Positions 1 through 5,248 of a stretch of DNA of 5,763 nucleotides are shown piece after piece. This stretch comes from an uncultured Clostridia bacterium. Its GTDB lineage: Bacteria; Bacillota; Clostridia; Oscillospirales; Acutalibacteraceae. The position numbers were made by a program, and so were the translations under genes. Each line of letters opens with the position of its first letter. Within the stretch, counting starts at the first letter, position 1. The stretch covers positions 1 through 5,763 of the forward strand of contig CAMWIZ010000067.1 in assembly GCA_947174455.1 (NCBI GenBank). The letters are read 5' to 3'. The notes beneath the pieces were generated by a model. That model was given only the letters and a program-made list of their open reading frames with translations. It made no database searches and was not told the origin of the DNA.

Positions 1-34
1 AAGTTGAAATACTGAGGTTAACAATATGTATAAA

Positions 35-2260
35 TTATTTTAGGAACTGACCGTCCTCGCCGATTTTGCCGTGAACTTCACTGCTGCCATTTTCGAGAAC
101 ATAAACTCTCAAGTTACCCTGACCGATAGAGTCAGTAGTGAGTGTTCCGTTGGAAACAGTTACCTTATTACCTGTAACGGCCTCAACGTATGTACCATTC
201 TCAACACCTGTGAAAGTTGTACTGCCGGAAACTGTAACCAAGCAGTAGCTGTCAATACCGTCAGCCGTGTAACGACGCTTGTAAGCCATACCGCCGCCGC
301 AGCCTTCTGTTGAGTACTGACCCATTTGAAGAGCAGGAACTGCACGTCTGATTTGATTGAGTCTTTGAACGTGCTTTGCAAGAGGACTGCTAAGGGTTTC
401 CGAAACCTTTCCGCTTGCTGTGTACTCGCTGAAATCGCTCGCTGTAACAGTACCCTCAAGGTAGTCACCAAAGTAAGCACGACCTGTTTCTGCCAAAGGC
501 ATCTTGGGACCTACATCAATTTCGGCACCCTTCATGAATTCTACCTCACTGCCGTAGTAAAGACAAGGAATACCTCTGAATGTAAACATCAGGCTCATGT
601 TCTCAGCCCAAGCCGCTGTACCTCCTGTGTAACGGACTTTCTGACAATCATCAGGGCTGTAGTCGTGAGAATCAACATACATAACATTCCATGTAGCATC
701 ATTGTACATAGAGTCGCCACCGATAGCGGTGTTATACGCATCACGTGCATTCATGAAATTCCAATGCATTGGGAAGTCAATTGTACTTGTGCCGTTCCAC
801 TGGCTGTAATCAGGTGTGTGATATGCATTGCCGTTGAGGAATGCATTGTCACTTGTTCTGTCAGGTGTACTTGTATTATAATTTCCAAAGTGAGTAACTG
901 CGTTGTCATAGTTGGTTTTCCAGTCAGTACTCCATGAAGGCGAACCACTCGGCTCCTTCCAAGAATAGAAGCAGCATGAGTCGGACAAACCGCCCTCGTT
1001 TATAACCTCACGACGTCTGGAACAAACCTCACCGAAAATATAAAAATTATCAATTTTCGTAAACTCGGGGAAATACGCATTGTTAAGTGTCAAACGGTTA
1101 ATGTGTTTTTCTGTATCCAAACGGAAACAGTCAACACCCATGTTTACGTACTCCATATAGCAATCAACTATGTACTTGGCAACCTCAGGATTTTCCGTGT
1201 TGATATCTACACAGTCATCAGCCATCTGACCTGTCTGTTCAGTATACGAACCGTAAGACAAACTCTTATCGTGGTGATAATAATTATTGGTATCATTGCT
1301 ATCTTCTTTCATAGCAGCGATTCTTGCATTGTACTGGGCACTGCCGGGCAAGCTATCGTAATTAGGGAAAGCTCTATCGAGAGCCGAACCCTCAATCTTT
1401 TTTACACAATCAAATGTACCCCAGTCCTGAACCGAATTTTCATCTCTCGTAAACATCGGTGCAAGGAAATTCTCGCCAAAGTTACAGGTGTGATTCCAAA
1501 CAACATCCTGTACAATCTTCATGTCTTTTTCGTGTGCAGCGTCTATTACATCCTGAAATGAAACACCGTCGCTTTCATATCTCGGATCTATCTTTGCAAA
1601 GTTGCTTGCGTGGTATCCGTGATAGTCATAGCTTGACATATTCTCTACAACAGGTGTAATCCAAATAGCACTGAATCCGAGAGCCTTAATGTAGTCAAGC
1701 TTTTCGATAAGGCCCTTAAAATCACCTCTCCATGCAGGGTCGGAGTCGGGATTGTTTGCCTGTGTGTCATCCCAGCAATGAACGTTATTGCCTGTGTCAC
1801 CGTCGTAAAAGCGAGTTGTTATAATAAAGTAGATAGTTTCCTTACGCATATCTGTACGTTCATATGTATCAATAAGCTCAGGATTACCGTTGTACCACTT
1901 ACCATTCTTGTACCAATACTCGCCAGCAGAGCTTCTTGTAAGCTCCTTGGACTGCTCACCGTTTACAATAAACTGCATATTGATTTTCGTAACATTCGGG
2001 AAACTGTAGGTATACCAACCCGAACCTTCTGCGTTCATTGTTTCTCCCGGATAATCAACCTCGATATTCTCCGGCAGTGAGTTCCAATAATAAATGCTCG
2101 GAACTGAACCCGAATCGTCCTTGTAGTGAATGACAATACCGTTTGCCGCTACTTCTTCATAATCATTTGTTGCAGCCTTAGCATCGAGGGTCACAAAGGA
2201 AACAGACGCTATTAAGCAAAGCATCAGCAGGCAGCTCAGTACGCAACGGAACTTTCTCAT
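35..2260 (-). CDS. Secreted alpha-amylase, CBM26-like module plus GH13 catalytic domain
   Basis: Hydrolyses alpha-1,4-glucan bonds of starch outside the cell (family inference). The 741-residue protein starts with a signal peptide (basic MRKFR, hydrophobic core about 6-24, likely cleavage after AKA at 27-29). Residues about 42-118 resemble a CBM26 starch-binding module (IYYWNSLP, PGETMN, GWYTYSF). The GH13 barrel follows from about 140: region I DVVWNH at 252-257, region II FRLDTEKH with nucleophile Asp382, region III FGEV with acid/base Glu411, region IV VDSHD with Asp533. All three catalytic carboxylates are present. A C-terminal beta domain fills about 620-725, then a short polar tail ends in GQFLK. 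No dockerin, SLH or LPXTG signal is visible, so it is probably released or held by starch binding. An in-frame ATG 24 nt upstream exists, but AAGGAGG lies 8 nt before the chosen start. The GH13 subfamily was not determined. Confidence 0.95.
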   Translation of the reverse strand: MRKFRCVLSCLLMLCLIASVSFVTLDAKAATNDYEEVAANGIVIHYKDDSGSVPSIYYWNSLPENIEVDYPGETMNAEGSGWYTYSFPNVTKINMQFIVNGEQSKELTRSSAGEYWYKNGKWYNGNPELIDTYERTDMRKETIYFIITTRFYDGDTGNNVHCWDDTQANNPDSDPAWRGDFKGLIEKLDYIKALGFSAIWITPVVENMSSYDYHGYHASNFAKIDPRYESDGVSFQDVIDAAHEKDMKIVQDVVWNHTCNFGENFLAPMFTRDENSVQDWGTFDCVKKIEGSALDRAFPNYDSLPGSAQYNARIAAMKEDSNDTNNYYHHDKSLSYGSYTEQTGQMADDCVDINTENPEVAKYIVDCYMEYVNMGVDCFRLDTEKHINRLTLNNAYFPEFTKIDNFYIFGEVCSRRREVINEGGLSDSCCFYSWKEPSGSPSWSTDWKTNYDNAVTHFGNYNTSTPDRTSDNAFLNGNAYHTPDYSQWNGTSTIDFPMHWNFMNARDAYNTAIGGDSMYNDATWNVMYVDSHDYSPDDCQKVRYTGGTAAWAENMSLMFTFRGIPCLYYGSEVEFMKGAEIDVGPKMPLAETGRAYFGDYLEGTVTASDFSEYTASGKVSETLSSPLAKHVQRLNQIRRAVPALQMGQYSTEGCGGGMAYKRRYTADGIDSYCLVTVSGSTTFTGVENGTYVEAVTGNKVTVSNGTLTTDSIGQGNLRVYVLENGSSEVHGKIGEDGQFLK

Positions 2261-2268
2261 TTTAAATT

Positions 2269-2275
2269 CCTCCTT
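2269..2275 (-). promoter_or_regulatory. Ribosome binding site of the amylase gene
   Basis: A perfect AAGGAGG lies 8 nt before the ATG at 2260. It overlaps the codons that would follow the upstream in-frame ATG at 2284, so it fixes the start at 2260. The signal peptide then begins with MRKFR, a normal n-region. Confidence 0.9.
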
Positions 2276-2289
2276 AACTTTCAATCAGA

Positions 2290-2330
2290 CAGTAATCCAC
2301 AAAAAACGAATCAACTACTGCCTATTACTG
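2290..2330 (-). repeat. Inverted repeat in the amylase 5' leader
   Basis: Arms CAGTAAT (2290-2296) and ATTACTG (2324-2330) form a perfect 7-bp inverted repeat with a 27-nt loop. It lies between the candidate -10 box and the ribosome binding site, so if the promoter is right it would be transcribed as a leader stem-loop. Neither arm overlaps the ribosome binding site. A role is not shown, and a 7-bp AT-rich stem could arise by chance. Confidence 0.35.
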
Positions 2331-2336
2331 GTTATT

Positions 2337-2364
2337 ATTATAAAATAGCACAGAAAAAGTTTAA
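2337..2364 (-). promoter_or_regulatory. Candidate promoter of the amylase gene
   Basis: A consensus TATAAT occupies 2342-2337 on the minus strand. A weak -35 candidate, TTAAAC (2364-2359), lies 16 bp upstream and matches TTGACA at only three positions. Transcription would begin near 2330 and give a leader of about 70 nt. The weak -35 fits either an activator-dependent promoter or a mistaken assignment. No convincing CcpA cre or MalR-type operator was found nearby. Confidence 0.45.
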
Positions 2365-2514
2365 TTGCTTTATAGAAAAATAAGCACTTTCGCAAACGTA
2401 AAACCAACCAAACTTTGTAACCTTTTTTTGTTCATTGCACCGAATTTTTTGAAAATTACGAGTATATTTTGTGTTTTTTCTCAATATTCACAACAATTTC
2501 ACTCTATCATCACT

Positions 2515-3273
2515 TTAGTGCGACTTATTTTTTTGAATTTTAGCCGTTACAGCCGCCGCAAGGCTTGACGGAACAAGCTTTGCAAGAAGTGCCGCAGCCT
2601 TTGTTGTTGTGCCGGGAATTATAACTGTGTCGCCGCAATTCATTCTTTTTACAGCATACTCGGCAACGTATTTGCTGGACAGCGGTTTCATTGAAAAATG
2701 CACACCCGCAACGCTGTTAAACTCCGTACTTACAGGTCCGGGACAAAGTGCTGAAACAGTTACTTTAGAACCGTCACTTCTAAGCTCATGTGCAACCGAC
2801 TGGGTAAGTCTGAGCATATAAGCCTTGCAGGAATAGTACGCAGCCATGTACGGTCCCGGTGCAAAGGCTGCGGCAGATGCAACATTCAGTATTTTGCCGC
2901 TGTTTCTCTTTGTAAAATCACGCAGGAAAAGCTTCATTAAAACGTGCATGGTTTCTACATCTATTCTGAGCATATCCATTTCACGGTCGGTGTCGGTAGC
3001 TGTAAAGCCTCCCCAAACACCAAAGCCTGCGTTGTTTATCAGAACGTCAATTTCATGTTTTGACGTCATGTCATAGAGTTTCTTTGCATTTTCCGAGCCG
3101 CTTATATCCATTGCAATTATTATCGGATTACCTATAAGATTTTCCGCCAAGGCTTGCAGCCTGTCCTCACGTCTTGCAACTAAAATCAAGTCATAGCCCT
3201 GTGCGTCAAGTATTCTTGCAATATCTCTGCCTATTCCTGAGCTTGCTCCTGTTATAAGTGCCTTCTTTGCCAT
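2515..3273 (-). CDS. Short-chain dehydrogenase/reductase (classical SDR, probably NADP(H)-dependent)
   Basis: Encodes a 252-residue cytosolic oxidoreductase with a Rossmann fold, the usual length for a classical SDR. Visible motifs in order: TGASSGIG at 8-15 (dinucleotide binding), ARRED at 33-37 after the second strand (two arginines, suggesting NADP(H)), Asp56, NNAG at 80-83, catalytic Ser133, the YxxxK pair Tyr146/Lys150, and PGP at 178-180. The position that usually carries the fourth catalytic residue, Asn, appears to be Asp105 (LRIDVE). The substrate cannot be read from sequence. The overall style resembles broad YqjQ/DltE-like SDRs often annotated only as SDR family oxidoreductase. The ATG at 3273 was chosen over an upstream in-frame start at 3315 because GGAGG lies 6 nt before it and the upstream codons overlap the promoter region. 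It has its own promoter. No clear terminator was seen after it, so some read-through towards the amylase gene is possible. Confidence 0.93.
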   Translation of the reverse strand: MAKKALITGASSGIGRDIARILDAQGYDLILVARREDRLQALAENLIGNPIIIAMDISGSENAKKLYDMTSKHEIDVLINNAGFGVWGGFTATDTDREMDMLRIDVETMHVLMKLFLRDFTKRNSGKILNVASAAAFAPGPYMAAYYSCKAYMLRLTQSVAHELRSDGSKVTVSALCPGPVSTEFNSVAGVHFSMKPLSSKYVAEYAVKRMNCGDTVIIPGTTTKAAALLAKLVPSSLAAAVTAKIQKNKSH

Positions 3274-3279
3274 AAAAAA

Positions 3280-3284
3280 CCTCC
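3280..3284 (-). promoter_or_regulatory. Ribosome binding site of the SDR gene
   Basis: GGAGG followed by six T residues and then the ATG at 3273. The spacing is normal. This selects the MAKKALITG start over the upstream in-frame start at 3315. Confidence 0.88.
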
Positions 3285-3305
3285 GTACTGTTATTATTAA
3301 ATTAG

Positions 3306-3334
3306 ATTTTACCACATCTGCATTTTTAATGCAA
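3306..3334 (-). promoter_or_regulatory. Promoter of the SDR gene (extended -10)
   Basis: On the minus strand TTGCAT (3334-3329) and TAAAAT (3311-3306) are separated by exactly 17 bp. A TG one base before the -10 box (TGGTAAAAT) makes it an extended -10 promoter. The predicted start near 3299 leaves a leader of about 26 nt with GGAGG in its second half. This is the best sigma-A-type promoter in the window. Confidence 0.72.
3319..3333. repeat. Inverted repeat overlapping the SDR promoter -35 box (candidate operator)
   Basis: TGCATT-TTT-AATGCA is a 15-bp inverted repeat with perfect 6-bp arms. It covers most of the -35 hexamer and the first half of the spacer, a position where a bound repressor would block RNA polymerase. 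A second repeat, AGATTT-7 nt-AAATCT, lies at 3344-3362 just upstream. No regulator gene is visible in the window, so the operator role is inference. Confidence 0.4.
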
Positions 3335-3433
3335 TTAAAAGGGAGATTTCACATCTAAATCTTTATACAGCACATTGTTGCATAAAGTAAATATCTTTCG
3401 GTAAAGTTTCTGTGTATAACCGTAGGTTACCGT

Positions 3434-3466
3434 TTTTGGAAATCACTTGCGGAATGCTTCCCAAAA
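3434..3466. repeat. Imperfect inverted repeat in the intergenic region
   Basis: TTTTGGAA (3434-3441) can pair with TTCCCAAAA (3458-3466) with one bulged C and a 16-nt loop. No T-run follows on either strand, so it is not a rho-independent terminator by itself. It lies directly beyond the T-tract of the terminator at 3471-3505. The rest of the stretch from 3335 to 3433 contains no supportable gene. Confidence 0.3.
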
Positions 3467-3505
3467 TAAAAAACACACCCAACAGAATTGCCATTGGGTG
3501 TGTTT
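3463..3505 (-). terminator. Rho-independent terminator of the acidic-protein gene
   Basis: AAACACACCCAA (3471-3482) pairs perfectly with TTGGGTGTGTTT (3494-3505), giving a 12-bp stem and an 11-nt loop. Read on the minus strand the stem runs into a T-rich tract (TTTTTTATTTT, 3473-3463). No T-tract follows on the plus strand. It therefore ends transcription coming from the acidic-protein gene, whose stop lies about 200 nt upstream, and insulates the SDR promoter. Confidence 0.85.
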
Positions 3506-3703
3506 ATAAATTGAAAGGGTATTATAATAGGGTTAGTTATTTAAAATGGGTTTAATTTTTATGCCGAACACAAATTAACCGTACAATACTATGTTAACAA
3601 TGTTCACCAAAAGTCTTTTAAACGAAAAATCAAGTCACGAAACGCATTTTGCAATATAATCTTATCGCCACGCATAGCAACAGATTATTTTTCAAATTAA
3701 GAT
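3506..3703 (-). other. AT-rich 198-nt stretch between the acidic-protein stop and its terminator
   Basis: No supportable gene is visible. The longest small minus-strand ATG frame I found (3604-3675, 23 codons) has no ribosome binding site. The stretch includes a perfect palindrome TATTATAATA at 3520-3529, which places a TATAAT on both strands, but neither has a matching -35 box. It is best read as a long 3' untranslated region. Confidence 0.5.
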
Positions 3704-4222
3704 TTAACCGTCAACCTCACCGCTGTACTGAATCTCTTGATACACTTCTGCAACAGTTTCATTGTCTCCGTCATAAATGATTTCGCAATCATATCCGGTT
3801 GACTCATCAATTATTATTTCCGCATACTCACCCTCGTCAAAGGGAGTTTCATCAAACTGCTCTTTGTTATCGTTCGTCTGTTCATCGAATACAACCTCTT
3901 CATCGTATGAAGCCCGTGTTTCGATCTCTTCTACAACTACATCCTCAGATTCCCCGTCAGAACGAATAACAACGCTGTTTTCCTCCTTAATTTCGGACAC
4001 GTTCTGCCTTTTTGAAGCCGTGCTTGAGGAACTGCTTGATGAAGATGTCATCTCAGCTTCCTTGTTGATTTCCACAATTTCACTGTCACTTTGCAGGTCT
4101 GCTCTTGACTCGGAAACCACAGAATCATCGACTTGATTATCATTTTGTGTTAACGCAAAGCCTGTTGTACAAACAGCCGTTGACAATACAGCGGCAGCCA
4201 GTGCCTTTACTGCAAATTTCAT
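3704..4222 (-). CDS. Secreted, highly acidic hypothetical protein with a polyserine run
   Basis: I do not recognise a family. The 172-residue product has a clear signal peptide (MKFAVK, hydrophobic Ala/Leu/Val core, likely cleavage after GFA at 21-23). Cys18 is preceded by Val, so it lacks a proper lipobox and is probably not a lipoprotein. By hand count the mature part has about 44 Asp/Glu and 8 Lys/Arg in 149 residues. An eight-serine run occupies 60-67. After it come short hydrophobic stretches framed by acids: VVVEEI (95-100), EVVFDE (109-114), EIIIDE (135-140) and EIIYDG (147-152), which could be beta strands of a repeat. There is one cysteine in the mature chain and no membrane anchor. 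The ATG at 4222 is preferred over a TTG at 4249 because AAAGGA lies 9 nt before it and the signal peptide starts there. It appears to be a single-gene unit with its own promoter and terminator. Binding of cations such as calcium is possible but unproven. Confidence 0.8.
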   Translation of the reverse strand: MKFAVKALAAAVLSTAVCTTGFALTQNDNQVDDSVVSESRADLQSDSEIVEINKEAEMTSSSSSSSSTASKRQNVSEIKEENSVVIRSDGESEDVVVEEIETRASYDEEVVFDEQTNDNKEQFDETPFDEGEYAEIIIDESTGYDCEIIYDGDNETVAEVYQEIQYSGEVDG

Positions 4223-4231
4223 ATTCAGTCT

Positions 4232-4237
4232 TCCTTT
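4232..4237 (-). promoter_or_regulatory. Ribosome binding site of the acidic-protein gene
   Basis: AAAGGA lies 9 nt before the ATG at 4222 and settles the start there. The upstream TTG at 4249 has no such site and would add a charged peptide before the signal sequence. Confidence 0.75.
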
Positions 4238-4322
4238 CTGCCTTTGCAAAATTGAGAATTCTCTTTAAAATAAGTTAACTTTCTTAAATTTAAACATCAA
4301 TTCGCATCTTAAAAGTATCTGT

Positions 4323-4372
4323 ATTGTATCAAAATTGAATAGACATTTTAAACTATAAATGAGCAAGTTCAA
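4323..4372 (-). promoter_or_regulatory. Candidate promoter(s) of the acidic-protein gene
   Basis: Two overlapping candidates exist on the minus strand. TTGAAC (4372-4367) with TAAAAT (4350-4345) has a 16-bp spacer. Downstream, TACAAT (4328-4323) is preceded by TGA and forms an extended -10 (TGATACAAT) with only a poor -35. Either gives an AT-rich leader of roughly 95-115 nt before the ATG at 4222. I cannot decide between them. Confidence 0.45.
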
Positions 4373-4420
4373 GGTTTTGTAAAAGTTTTTAATAGGAATA
4401 CGTAGGTTTTTGCTCAATTA

Positions 4421-4445
4421 TTTTGGAGAAGCAGTGCTACCAAAA
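4421..4445. repeat. Inverted repeat downstream of the DUF6873 gene
   Basis: TTTTGG (4421-4426) pairs with CCAAAA (4440-4445), and AGC/GCT inside the loop can add a short inner stem. It lies about 50 bp after the stop of the pentein-like gene. Neither strand has a T-run after it, so it is at best an atypical terminator or an RNA-processing or stability element. The remaining intergenic sequence 4373-4492 holds no gene I can support. Confidence 0.3.
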
Positions 4446-4492
4446 CGTAAAATTCGGTCAGATTCTAATTGTGAAAACCTCAGTGTTAAATG

Positions 4493-5242
4493 CTACTCCT
4501 CTTTCAAGACGACCACTCCGCCAACATCTGTAAGCGGTAGGGATGTCAGGCTTTGTACAAACACACCGTGGTTTTTGCAAAAATCTCTAATACTTAGATA
4601 ATTGGGGTGCTGCTTTATATCGCCCGTAAAAAGCAGAGTACTGCTGTCGTACTTAAAACTTGCACCGCCTATAAAACCAGGGTACTTGTCACAAAGCTGT
4701 ATGTAACCCTCCTCTATTTTCAAACAGTCAATTCCGCTGAGCATTGCCGCCTTTGAAATAGTGCTGTCGGAGGTTATGATTGCATTTTCGTTTACAACAC
4801 ACGTTGAACATTTTGTATAACCCTGCTTTACGTTAACCTTTTCATTGTCCGAAAAACAGTCTATGACAACCCTGTCGATATTTGACACAAGTCCGAAAAT
4901 TCTGCCCTTTAAAACAACGCAGTTAAGCACCGCACACTGTGGGTAGCAAAACTTATTTATTTCTGTATTAGCAAATTTTACAGAAATCCCCACCTTGGTA
5001 AGTTCATCTGCCAATCCGCCTTTGTTGCTCAGTACTATAACCTTATTGCCACCCAGATGCAAAAGCTGCATATCTGCGTGGTCGGCTTCGGGATTAGATT
5101 TTTCATTGTTATATGGTAGGGTCTTTATAAGCTCTATGCCAATATTTTCAAGTTCTTTGTTTATGACGGTGTTTCTTCCCGACACCGCCGCAAGGGTTAC
5201 TCTGCCCTGCGGCAAGTGCGGGTTTTCTATAAATCTACTCAT
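4493..5242 (-). CDS. DUF6873-type GME-fold (pentein) protein of unknown function
   Basis: A 249-residue protein without signal peptide or membrane segments, so probably cytosolic. From memory the sequence matches the DUF6873 family assigned to the guanidino-modifying enzyme fold (arginine/agmatine deiminases, dimethylargininase). No search was run. Candidate landmarks: HADMQ (55-59), FCYPQC (98-103), QGYTKCSTC (140-148), IITSD (155-159), GFIGG (189-193), TGDIKQHP (206-213) and DVGG (239-242) next to the C-terminus. In active GME enzymes a glycine-rich C-terminal segment carries the catalytic Cys. Here DVGG runs into VVVLKEE with no Cys, which suggests a non-deiminase or a binding role. The CYPQC and KCSTC cysteine pairs might bind a metal or form thiols. 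The start is 6 nt after the stop of the upstream permease gene, and AAGGAG lies inside that gene's last codons, so the two are very probably co-expressed. Confidence 0.78.
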   Translation of the reverse strand: MSRFIENPHLPQGRVTLAAVSGRNTVINKELENIGIELIKTLPYNNEKSNPEADHADMQLLHLGGNKVIVLSNKGGLADELTKVGISVKFANTEINKFCYPQCAVLNCVVLKGRIFGLVSNIDRVVIDCFSDNEKVNVKQGYTKCSTCVVNENAIITSDSTISKAAMLSGIDCLKIEEGYIQLCDKYPGFIGGASFKYDSSTLLFTGDIKQHPNYLSIRDFCKNHGVFVQSLTSLPLTDVGGVVVLKEE

Positions 5243-5248
5243 TACTGC

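Noticed and set aside
326..1561. Long plus-strand open frames opposite the amylase gene
   Set aside because: They overlap a clear GH13 coding sequence with all catalytic motifs. Their translations are Cys/Ile/Val-rich without domain features, as expected of antisense shadows.
2385..2404. Possible CcpA cre or MalR-type operator (CTTTCGCAAACG) upstream of the amylase promoter
   Set aside because: The flanks of both CG centres are poorly symmetric and do not fit the cre or MalR consensus well enough to support a site.
2440..2514. Terminator for the SDR gene
   Set aside because: Only short stems such as CACT/AGTG at the stop codon were seen, and none is followed by a T-run on the minus strand.
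3499..3528. Plus-strand promoter with TATAAT at 3523-3528
   Set aside because: No acceptable -35 box at 16-18 bp, and no plus-strand gene follows.
3604..3675. Minus-strand 23-codon ATG frame between the acidic-protein gene and its terminator
   Set aside because: No ribosome binding site precedes the ATG, and the length is easily reached by chance.
4163..4222. Lipoprotein signal around Cys18 of the acidic protein
   Set aside because: The residue before Cys is Val, which does not fit a lipobox. A normal signal peptidase I site follows five residues later.
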